A stretch of 53,397 nucleotides of DNA. It comes from Seiridium cupressi. Its lineage: Eukaryota > Ascomycota > Sordariomycetes > Amphisphaeriales > Sporocadaceae. The position numbers were made by a program, and so were the translations under genes. The notes under the pieces were generated by a model. That model ran no database searches. It saw nothing but the letters and a program-made list of their open reading frames with translations, and was not told the origin of the DNA. Each line of letters opens with the position of its first letter. The stretch's first letter is position 1. This document shows positions 45,095 to 53,397 of the stretch, one piece after another. The stretch covers positions 1 to 53,397 of the forward strand of contig JARVKI010000165.1 in assembly GCA_036674765.1 (NCBI GenBank), given 5' to 3'.

Positions 45095-47626
45095 AAATCC
45101 ATTATGCGCGCATCATTAGACACCCAGCTCGACAAGGTCAATACTTTCAATTGGTACGGGCCCGCTGAGTGTGCAATGGCCTCACGTACTCTGTAAGCAA
45201 CTTCCAGATTTATTTCATGCCCCGTCTAGCCTGTTTTGAGACTCTACCAGTTCCTGATCCAGTGGTTCTGCTCTTTAAATATGAGTTTTAACTCCGGACA
45301 ACTCATCAAGCATGCCAAAAGAAGCAGAAACTAACTCTAGGTGTTGTAGTGTGAAACTTTCGTCCTGGAAAACTGGGTCAATCGGAACAAGCTTCAACTT
45401 CAACTGCTGGGTGACTGACACCGACAACCCAAATGCCCTTGTAACAGTTGGTATGGTAGGGGAGCTAGTCGTCCAAGGTCCTGGGCTTATGAGAGGTTAC
45501 CTAAACGATCAGGAGAAAACGGCGGCGGCTTTCATTGTCGATCCCCCGTGGCTTCTACGTGGCGCACCTGGGCATCCTGGTCGACGAGGGCGCGTTTATC
45601 GAACAGGTGATCTGGTTCGACGTAACGCAGATGGTTCCCTGACATATGTCGGTCGCAAAGACACTCAGGTGGAACTGCGTGGCCAACGGGTGGAGCTGGG
45701 GGATGTTGAACACCACGTGCTACAAGGCCTGGATGCGCCGGACTTTCCCGACGCTCAAGTTGTTGCAGAGGTGATAACACCACAGGATACCGGGGCTTCC
45801 ATGCTGGTAGCCTTTATTAGGTTTGGCAAAGACAACTCAAAGCCTCAGGATGAGCTTCTGCCAATGGATCAGAGTCTCGTCACCGGTCTGGAGAGGAGAC
45901 TCGCGGAAGCATTACCACGCCACATGATCCCAGCAGTATTTCTGGCAGTCAGAAGCATTCCACTAACCATGAACGGGAAACTGGATCGGAAGAAACTCCG
46001 AGATCTTGTGAGGCTCCTCAAGCCAGAGCAGCTCAGTACCTCTGGTTCTTCAATATCCGTTGGTCGGCAGCGTCAGCCGGAGACTCTAGTTGAAAGGCAA
46101 CTCCAGAAGCTTTGGGGCACTATCCTCGGAATTGAAGCCTACATTGGTGCTGAAGACAATTTTCTCCAGATCGGGGGCGACTCGATTGCGGCGATGCGGC
46201 TCGTCTCGGCAGCACGTGAACAGGGTCTGTCTTTTACGGTCTCTGAGATTTTTAGAAAGCCACGGCTTTGTGATCTGGCTGTCGTGGCTCGACCAGTTGG
46301 CAAGACACTAAATGCTGTCGTGGAGAGGTTTTCGCTTCTGGAGCACAAGCTCCGCCATGGCAGCTTCATCCAAGAGGAGATTCCTCTCCATCTTTGCGCA
46401 CCCATGACCGTGTCTGACTGCTTCCCCGTCACTTCTTGGCAGGCTACATGCATCAAACTAGCAACAATGCTTCCTCCCCGACAATGGAACCATTTCACAA
46501 TTGACCTCCCCGCCTTCTATACAAGAGCTAAAGCAGTCAGGCTTTGCGAGTATTTATGGGACAGCATGGACATCCTTCGAATGGTATTCATACAGCACGG
46601 GGGTGTGTACTTCCAAGTTTTGACAAATGACCTTCGCCCAACCGTTCTGCACTTTTCTACGATTGAAAAGATCAAAGATCTCACGTCGAGAATCTGCGAA
46701 GACGATCTGCAGTATCCGGGAACACTCGGCACCCCTTTTACTCGCTTCAACATCCTTTCCGGGCCGAGGGATGATTTGCGACTAGTTTTGCGCATGTCGC
46801 ATGCACAGTACGACAGCACGACTCTTCTAAACATGATGCGCCTTCTTGGAACCTTCTCCGCAAATGGCCCGACCCCTCGGTCGGGGAGTTTTCCTGGGTT
46901 TCTCCAACACATGCAAAGAATGAATGTTCATGTCGATCCTACTGGTCTTCCTTCCTTCGTTCCTCTAGCCTCTCTAAGCTCGAAGTAGGATCAAGGGCGG
47001 GCGATTCAGATCGAACTACGTCTCCAATTGTTGTGCAGAAGTTGGTTCGCATGCCTATCTCATCCGAGGGGTACACCCCTGCAACCATATTTACGGCTGC
47101 ATGTGCCATATTCATAGCGAACCAAAGCAAATCCTTGGATGTCACCTTCGGTAGATAGGTATCAGGACGAGCCATGCTGCCATTCCCACTACGAGACACG
47201 ACAGGGCCCTGCCTAAACATCATTCCCGTCAGGGTCCGTCACGATAGTGAACATTCGTTGAAAAACGCCTTGAAGTTGGTTCACCAGCAACATATCGACA
47301 GCCTAGTATATGATACAATCGGTTTTGATCACATTGTCAAATATTGTACAGATTGGCCTGACAACATTAAGCACTTTGGGTGCGTAACTCACTACCAGGA
47401 CCTCGGAGACGCGGAGGCAAATGTCGCAGGTGCCAACCTCCAACTCACACCCTTCGAAAGAAGAGCGGTAGAGATGGAAGACAACGTGGTGATGATATTT
47501 GCAAAACCGACAGGGGGCGAACTAAGACTAGAGCTCGCGGCAAGTGGTGGGCACTACGCTGAGAGTCAACTTTGCGGATGGATGGAGTCACTTGGTACCA
47601 TTATCGAGGCTTTTCAGGAAAAGTGA
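45095..47626 (+). pseudogene. Non-ribosomal peptide synthetase, 5'-truncated and disrupted (A-T-C remnant)
   Basis: The remnant begins inside an adenylation domain. NTFNWYGPAECAMAS (about 45140-45180) is motif A5. From 45365 come GSIGTSFNFNCWV, GELVVQGPGLMRGYLND (A6), VYRTGDLVR (A7), GRKDTQVELRGQRVELGD (A8) and MNGKLDRKKL (A10). The thiolation site follows in FLQIGGDSIAAMRLV (about 46160-46205), then a condensation-type domain with RMSHAQYDST, near the HHxxxDG position. The frame is lost near 46960, continues one frame over as SKLEVGSRAGDSDRTTSPIVVQ, meets a TAG at about 47155 (FGR-stop-VSGRAM), and runs on through GPCLNIIPVRV to a stop at 47624-47626. The substrate-code part of the A domain and all upstream modules are missing. 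The terminal C domain suggests the C-terminal end of a larger enzyme. Confidence 0.87.
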
Positions 47627-48333
47627 GGTTCTTGTCAAGATAGCTCAACCCAGTATTGATTATTTTCTACTACATTTGGCAAAGTTTTACATCAAAAATG
47701 GTATAATAACGAAATAAAATCAATAAAACCAATCAATAAGCATCCATACGCGGGATAAAGCATGCTTACTATATTAAGATCAGTTATGTAACTCGAATTT
47801 TTGTCACTATAGAACGACATATCGAGTAGCAGTGAGCCTTGTGATAATTCGGAAGCAGTCATAATTCTACTCTCCAATTTCATTACTTAATATTCATCAT
47901 ACTACACATGTTTCCTCGGCGATTTTCACCTAGTTTGGTGAAAATGTTGTTGCGATACCCTGAATGCAACGCTCAGTAGACCATGGTCTCCATGGAGTGA
48001 GTCAAGCGTACCAGTTAAATCAGACCGAAAAAGATTCGGCGATTTATATTGAAGCTTAGTAAATCGGCGTTTTCTTTCGCTCCATGTCGGCATCTTTCAC
48101 TTCTTTGATCGGCAGGTTTCTGACATGCGTTTTGCCGCTTTTGGTGATGTCATTTACGAACGCAGATCTTCCAAGCTCCAATTTCGAACACGAAAGAAGC
48201 AAATGAGATGGACCATAACACCAGCTAGGGGAAAGATCTGCTTCCTTAGTTATTCAAGGGTCTACATGGTTAATAATAACACATTATTATCATCAAAATT
48301 ATAGTTATAATCACCAGAACACTGCGAAGCGCG
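47627..48333. other. AT-rich intergenic region, no gene supported
   Basis: The stretch near 47690-47890 is AT-rich but retains TG and CA, so it is not obviously RIP-mutated. No family resemblance is seen. Confidence 0.45.
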
Positions 48334-48603
48334 GTGAGCAAATCCAAACAGGCACCGACCAAGATGACAGCAACAATGGACGTGTTTATGGAAAAGACAA
48401 AGTCTGAAAATGACAATGTCCCAGAGCAGGCTCGACTGGAGGACCAGCATGATACTATTATGCATTCACTCGGCGGGAAAGCCTTATACGCCCCTGTTGA
48501 CCTGAGTAGATCTGGACTCAAAATTCTACACTCAGCCTGTGCGAATGGTAAGATCAGTTCACAACGCAGTCTAGACGGGTGGTGCCATGCATGGGCTGGC
48601 TAA
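48334..48603 (+). pseudogene. Fragment resembling the start of a SAM-dependent methyltransferase
   Basis: The frame reads ARLEDQHDTIMHSLGGKALYAPVDLS and then LKILHSACANG (about 48430-48549). This follows the start of LaeA/UMTA-like fungal methyltransferases: 'ERLxxQHxxx...LDGxLxxAPVDxS' leading into SAM-binding motif I ('VLDxGxGTG'). Motif I is poor here, with HSACANG in place of the usual D-x-G/A-C-G-T-G. A GTAAGA immediately after ANG could be a splice donor, but I could not find the continuing methyltransferase core downstream. I therefore call it a fragment. Such enzymes are common in secondary-metabolite clusters and as LaeA-type regulators. Confidence 0.45.
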
Positions 48604-49484
48604 AGCTGTGTTGGGGCCAAAGAACGGCAGAAGCAAAGTCATTAATATCTAACCAAGTGATAAGCTTGATTTACTAGGTGGGCAACTTTTACAGCAAATC
48701 ACCAAAATTCTCAGATGTTGAACTCCATTTGTACTAGGTGATCTTGTAAACGGTCAATTTGCAGGTGTTGGGCACTGCACCAACTAGCGCGACCCATATG
48801 CTCAGCGGCATATGGCTTACGACACGTATCATCTTCCAAATTTATAAGTTAGGCAGGAAGGACATCGAGAACAGCCGGCGCGTGTTACGTGATCCGAAAT
48901 GATCGGCTTTGACTGCGATGGGGTTTGGGTTTGAACCTGCTGTAAGCGTCATTATGTAGCATTAGAGTGATGACTGTCAAAAGTGAGCAAATATGCGGCA
49001 TCCGCATTTACAAGTCTGGGCCAACTCTGCGAGAGGAACAGTTGAGCTGTTTAGTTTAATCTACGGACTCAAAAGCGCGCGGAGATAGTTGTATCTCCAT
49101 TATCGATAAATTTGCGTATTCTCTCGGCATCGAAAGAAGATTCGAACCTCAATCGTGCTCACAAATTCACGAATCAATTTACAATTTTTTTAATAAGTAT
49201 CAAACTTACACATTTTGATTGTTCATTATGTCCTCCCTTTTTTATCGCAGTGATTCACCATTTGCAGGCCACAAACAATCTTCACCGGAGCTGACCAGAT
49301 TGATTCACAATCAACATCGCCATTATTGTTGGAACAATAGGCCTGAACATCTACATCAGGTTTTCCCGGCCTTTTATTCCGACTCTCTACGTTTCCACCA
49401 AAGCTCAATCGATCCCACCCAAGCACGCGATTTCGCATTTGCAACGCTTTGCTACTACTTTCGATCTTACAGCTTTCCCGTATC
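48604..49484. other. Intergenic region upstream of the RING gene
   Basis: No coding content is recognised. The sequence next to 49485 should be the promoter and leader of the RING protein gene. Confidence 0.45.
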
Positions 49485-51305
49485 ATGAGTGCTCCCGAGC
49501 CTCATCAGCGCACTAGCTGCACGTTCTCTGCAGCCAGTGACAGCAGCGAGAGCTTGCCGGTAGTTCTCAAGGATCCGAATATGGACTCGAATTCTCTTGC
49601 GGGAGAAGATGGTTTCATGGGCACCGCTCACATCCGTGAAGCAAAGAGAATAACGACTGAACTTCACCAACGGAAGTTCGGAGAGTGGGCAACGCAGGAG
49701 ATCGTGTTCTGGCGTACGTGCGTAGTCAAGCCAGCTGTAGACGCGAGTGGTGGTCCAGAGCCCTTTCCCATCAGCGATAGCCATACCGAAGGCTCCGAAA
49801 GCGGGCATGCTACACGAGGTTCGGACGATGAGAACAGTTCTTCTTTGGGTTCGGAAGACCCTATCGCTGAAGTGGAAGGATTCGGTGTCCAGTGCGACAT
49901 TTGCGGAGACCAATTCGCCGATTGCGAGAAGTCTTTCGTTCATCTCCCTTGCCAGCACTCATTCTGTCCTGACTGCCTCAAGATGTGGCTCCAAGGCTCT
50001 TCTTCAAACAAGAAATGCCCACTCTGCCGTGGCGCCACTTTACAACACTGCTGCGGCCACGTCCTTGGCGAGCAGATTAAAGCCGGAAACAAGATTACAA
50101 CGGAAATGATGAACAGCCCCTGCTATGATGTCTGCCCTGGTGCCTTCGGCATCCAGCATATCGATGACTGGCTGGATGGACAGGAGCCACCGGAACAGGT
50201 AGTGCTTTGGCTCATGGGAGAAGTGAGGTTACCATCAGAACTAGTCGAATGGGCGAGAGAAAGGACGCCATACAATCGACTTGAGCCGTTATTGGTAGAG
50301 GGCCATCAACCCCAGGAGGACCGATTTCTCTATTGGTTCGTCGATGAGGTTATGGCAGCTGCCCGTAATCCTATATGGCCATTATGGCTGGTTAGCGAAG
50401 ACGGCACACGAACTTTCGGGCTTGTTCGGCGACAACCTCACTACCGACTTGGGTTCCGACGAATTTTCGAGGCGACTCGCCAGCAACAACAGCAGAGATA
50501 CGGGGGCTGGACAGGGCTCGAATGGGGACAACCAGTTGCCGAGGTTGGGAGTGTCAAGCCAGACGAGGCCGGGCGTTCGCATGATGAGGCTGTTGCGTGG
50601 GCATCCAGGTGCCTGAAAATCGGGGACGAACGGCGATATGTGATTGAGCTCAATGAGAAACTATATTCCGACCGTACCAAGCGTCTACACGAGGATATAG
50701 CCAAATGGCGCACTCATCTCAGCAACTGTCATGCAAAACAAGAATTTTTCTATGCCAATCGCAAAGCCCAGTTGGAAGTCATGATCGAAGACTTCGATCT
50801 CGCAATACCCAGCTCAATCAACCCCGGAGGCGCCGGACGCCCGAAACATGATCTAGAATCGGAGTTGGAGAGACTTATAGTAAGGAGAAGACGGTGCGAG
50901 GAAGAGACGACAACTGCGTTTGCAAAGCTAGCGGCCGCGGAAGGGGCACTCCTTCGCCATCACTATCGGTACCAGTCCTCTAGATTACCAGCACTTCGAA
51001 GGAGGCGCTTAGATCCCCCGATGACGGAAAAGGCACTGCGATTGCGCACCTGGATCATGCAAGAGCTCGATAAGATCATACGGCAGGTGGCCGATGACAC
51101 TCTGGCCTTGCGGGACGAATGTAGCAGCTTATGGCCCTTCGGTCTGCTAAACATGGCCTTGCTTGGAAACCCAGCACCTGTCGCTGATTTTACCCAGTGG
51201 GAGGCGCCAGGCAAGACCAACGAGGGACCGGACCCTATTTACATTGATCATCCGGAGGACTGGGAAGGGGCAATGACTGGAGGAAGATTGGAGGTACCGG
51301 AGTAG
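49485..51305 (+). CDS. RING-finger protein, probable E3 ubiquitin ligase
   Basis: An intact single-exon gene of 606 residues from the ATG at 49485. The N-terminal 135 residues are Ser/Glu-rich and probably disordered. The RING domain spans about C137-C181: CDIC, then CQHSFCPDC (C-x-H-x2-C-x2-C) and CPLC, a C3HC4-type cross-brace of eight zinc ligands. RINGs recruit E2 enzymes for ubiquitin transfer. A further Cys-rich bit follows (HCCGHVLGEQ). The remaining 400 residues lack a domain I can name. They contain Trp-rich stretches (FLYWFVDEVM, PIWPLWLV), a Q-rich bit (ATRQQQQQRYGGW) and a long charged helical, possibly coiled-coil region (about 425-530, ELERLIVRRRRCEEETTTAFAKLAAAEGALL), which may bind the partner. 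No transmembrane segment is seen. Confidence 0.85.
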   Translation: MSAPEPHQRTSCTFSAASDSSESLPVVLKDPNMDSNSLAGEDGFMGTAHIREAKRITTELHQRKFGEWATQEIVFWRTCVVKPAVDASGGPEPFPISDSHTEGSESGHATRGSDDENSSSLGSEDPIAEVEGFGVQCDICGDQFADCEKSFVHLPCQHSFCPDCLKMWLQGSSSNKKCPLCRGATLQHCCGHVLGEQIKAGNKITTEMMNSPCYDVCPGAFGIQHIDDWLDGQEPPEQVVLWLMGEVRLPSELVEWARERTPYNRLEPLLVEGHQPQEDRFLYWFVDEVMAAARNPIWPLWLVSEDGTRTFGLVRRQPHYRLGFRRIFEATRQQQQQRYGGWTGLEWGQPVAEVGSVKPDEAGRSHDEAVAWASRCLKIGDERRYVIELNEKLYSDRTKRLHEDIAKWRTHLSNCHAKQEFFYANRKAQLEVMIEDFDLAIPSSINPGGAGRPKHDLESELERLIVRRRRCEEETTTAFAKLAAAEGALLRHHYRYQSSRLPALRRRRLDPPMTEKALRLRTWIMQELDKIIRQVADDTLALRDECSSLWPFGLLNMALLGNPAPVADFTQWEAPGKTNEGPDPIYIDHPEDWEGAMTGGRLEVPE

Positions 51306-52129
51306 GACACGGGATGGCTTCAGTTAAATATGTGAAGTTTGCCTGGAGAGGCTGGCGTTGATCATCTATTTTCATTTGGGCAAGGAGCTTGGAGCTGAGG
51401 TAGCTGAGGTAGCTTAACTGGTACATACGGTATGGAGCCAATTTCCTTTTGAGAAAATGCTTTAGCAATCTGACTCGCTGTAAAGAGGTAGCCGAAGGGG
51501 CCAAGCTACCGTCACTAAGTTTATGATCGAGTTCGCGTCATGGATCACATACTGATAAGAGCAGTTGGGCCTTACGCTTTAGGGCATTGCTACATTGTAG
51601 CCATGTCTGCACTAGTGTAACGGTTAAGCTGGTGTGATACAATGTACATCTATTCTGTGCTGACAACGCTGTAGCCTACAGCCCTGTGGGGCGGCGTGCT
51701 GGAAACCATCGCCCAAGGGCTTTCCAGCACCCACTACGGGGTTGAGTCCGTCCCCTACAACGTACATTGCAACGACGCCGCAAACACAGAGAACCATCAT
51801 ATCAGCAGTCTGCATTCGCGCGGCGCATGGCTGACGGGCTTGTCGTGCACTCATATCATGGTTCGCTGGCTGTAAAGGACAGCGCTCCTCAACTGTCTTG
51901 ATTTCAATCCGAACAACGTTCCCCTGAATCAGGATGCGAAACCGTAGTCACTGCCACTGACGTCTGGCCGCCGATATCCGTTTTTTGTCTTGTCTATTGC
52001 AGGGGAAATGGCGTTGCCGTCGCCATCCCCATCCTCTTCCTCTTCGCACACCGTAGCTACATGTAGTGTCAGTGTGTCGTGTTTGCATCAATGGTCTTCC
52101 GCACTCCCCACCCAAATTTTCGTACTAAT
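51306..52129. other. Intergenic region with a strong hairpin
   Basis: No gene is recognised. GCTGAGGTA occurs twice in tandem at about 51395-51412. A 10-bp inverted repeat with an inner hairpin lies at 51696-51730. Confidence 0.45.
51696..51730. repeat. Inverted repeat able to form a hairpin
   Basis: The arms GTGCTGGAAA (51696-51705) and TTTCCAGCAC (51721-51730) are perfectly complementary over 10 bases. The loop contains GCCCAAGGGC, itself a small self-complementary element. It lies about 400 bases beyond the stop of the RING gene. It could be a structured RNA element, a relic of a small inverted-repeat transposon, or chance. Confidence 0.7.
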
Positions 52130-53280
52130 ACTGTCTTGTGCGAGAACAGAGCACGTCTTCCGCCGTGCTTGCGATCCGTGCCATGCACAGAAACTCAGCT
52201 GCCAGCGAAGCGACAGCGGTCCCCTGCACCCGGTGTTCGAAGCAGAATACAGCATGCAAGTCGAGCCCATCACTAAGAAATCGCAGAAAAAGTCCATCGC
52301 AGCGCCGTACTAATTCTAGTGGCAATCGAACGCTCCCAGCGATTGCCGAACGGCCGGCTGCGGGGAGCCAATCTAGAGCCCCGGCGACCTTTAGCACGGT
52401 TGCAATTGGTGAGTGCTCTTAAATAATCATGCAGTGCCGGGAGCCCATTATGCTAAATCGTTCGCGCCACCATAGGTTCCACGTATTTCAAGGCTCTGAT
52501 GCCACTTTCTATGAGCTACTTCCAGCGCTTACTGAGGCACAGCAACAACAGCAACAACAACAATTCAAGCATGGATGCGAGGCTCTTGGCCAGCTAGAGG
52601 GAGTTGCTCACCATAATACTGATCTTAAGTGGGGCAATAGTACGACTTCATTGAACACCCACCAGCACTTGATGTCGACTCGATTTATGCCGGTAGCGAC
52701 GACAGAAAATCCATGTACCGTACGGAACCAGAGTACCGTGATACCACCAACAAGTCTAGAGCTTCACTTTGAAGGGAGCCAAGGCGTATCATCGGGTTCG
52801 ATTGGCCTCCCCAGCTTGACTGACCACAGTAACTATCTCAACTCTTTAGCTTCAGTGTCAGCGACAACTTTGGAGCCAAGATTTGCGACCACCATTCTCG
52901 AGTCGGGACCTTGCTTCCTCCGCCTCCATTCAGGTGAATCGTCGGCCCCCTGGACCAAGCCAGGGAGATATACCATGGCTCCAGAAACTCGTCGAGATTG
53001 ACGTTCAGCTCTTCAACCACGCAAACCGAATCACGGGCCAATCTTCACTGGCAGGTAGCCACTACAACGGCTCCAATGCCGCTGACTTTACACCCGCGAG
53101 CATGGAGAGCTCCGCCGGTAGCAGTTTTGACGAAACACTCGTCCTACCGTTACAATTCTTATGAGCCCTTCGTGAAGTGCGCGGCACTAGCAACCGTGAG
53201 ATAGCTGCTCGAATCATTTGTTCGTGCCATGTCCGTGTGTTGGAGTTGTTCATTGTCCAGTTAGGTGCTATCAAAGGCAC
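52130..53280 (+). pseudogene. Second Zn2Cys6 transcription factor, disrupted
   Basis: The binuclear cluster reads RRACDPCHAQKLSCQRSDS in one frame (from about 52173). It then reads VPCTRCSKQNTACKSS with a basic SLRNRRK tail in the next, so a one-base insertion (extra G near 52219) splits the zinc cluster between its third and fourth Cys. A likely intron with GTGAGT donor (52409) follows TFSTVAI. Beyond it the sequence continues in shifting frames with a CAG/CAA tract (52538-52562). Then comes DIPWLQKLVEIDVQLFNHANRI (about 52955-53020) and, after another shift, SCHVRVLELFIVQLGAI (about 53219-53270). The last block matches the 'SCYxRLLxIYxxLF' end of AflR-type regulators, as in the regulator at 39.5-41.2 kb. 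Multiple lesions make function unlikely. Confidence 0.75.
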
Positions 53281-53322
53281 ACCAGACGTCCATACAGCAC
53301 TCTTCTCCAGGACTCACGGTAG

Positions 53323-53323
<1 letters not shown>

Positions 53324-53397
<74 letters not shown>
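53324..53397. repeat. Terminal poly-G run (about 74 G)
   Basis: An uninterrupted G homopolymer running to the window edge. It is not a telomere repeat (TTAGGG) and has no biological counterpart I would expect in a fungal chromosome. The likely origin is no-signal 'G' calls of two-colour short-read chemistry, or a contig-end assembly artefact. Confidence 0.9.

Noticed and set aside
1..53397. CRISPR arrays, rRNA genes or bacterial-type operons
   Set aside because: No regularly spaced repeats or rRNA-like segments were seen, and gene structure is fungal throughout.
53324..53397. Telomere or G-quadruplex element
   Set aside because: The run is pure G with no TTAGGG-type unit and ends exactly at the window edge, which fits an artefact better.

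Overview
The window looks like a contig from a filamentous ascomycete (Pezizomycotina). The evidence is short spliceosomal introns (about 47-150 nt, GT...CTAAC/CTGAC...AG), fungal families (AA9 polysaccharide monooxygenase, Zn2Cys6 regulators, a HET domain, NRPS) and a 5.3 kb block with the signature of repeat-induced point mutation (RIP). I cannot place it to class or genus from sequence reading alone. It ends in a run of about 74 G at the right edge, which looks like a sequencing or assembly artefact.

Layout. 1-5290: a heavily RIP-mutated Ty3/Gypsy-type retrotransposon on the minus strand, cut by the window start; Gag, reverse transcriptase, RNase H and integrase can still be read in order. 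5.3-9.3 kb: a GFA/CENP-V zinc protein in mostly gene-free DNA with a second RIP-like patch. 9.3-10.2 kb: an intact three-exon AA9 polysaccharide monooxygenase. 11.3-13.2 kb: a broken HET-domain gene. 13.8-22.2 kb: a GNAT acetyltransferase, a Cys-containing unknown protein, a 768-residue F-box/ankyrin protein and a small predicted secreted acidic protein. 23.7-27.7 kb: a dead FAD-linked oxidase, an intact seven-helix membrane protein and an internally deleted medium-chain dehydrogenase/reductase. 28.7-32.0 kb: a multi-exon protein kinase with a C-terminal region that may be a cysteine-peptidase-like domain. 33.8-36.3 kb: two housekeeping genes in tandem, ZPR1 and an RNase P/MRP Rpr2/Snm1-type subunit. 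37-41 kb: a dead alpha/beta hydrolase, a dead serine carboxypeptidase fragment and a frameshifted AflR-like Zn2Cys6 regulator. 43.5-47.6 kb: an intact 2-oxoglutarate/Fe(II) oxygenase divergent from a 5'-truncated, broken NRPS (A-T-C). 48.3-51.3 kb: a methyltransferase fragment and an intact RING protein. 52.1-53.3 kb: a second broken Zn2Cys6 regulator.

How it fits together. The housekeeping genes read cleanly, while many genes of the kinds found in secondary-metabolite clusters (NRPS, FAD oxidase, MDR reductase, methyltransferase, hydrolase, pathway-type regulators) carry stops, one-base frameshifts, deletions or truncations. Several stops fit C-to-T change in a CpA context, as expected of RIP. 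My reading is an accessory region in decay next to a RIP-silenced transposon. The intact survivors of cluster-type function are the 2OG oxygenase and the seven-helix membrane protein. The item most worth pursuing as possibly undescribed is the kinase with its C-terminal Cys/His domain, whose identity is an inference.
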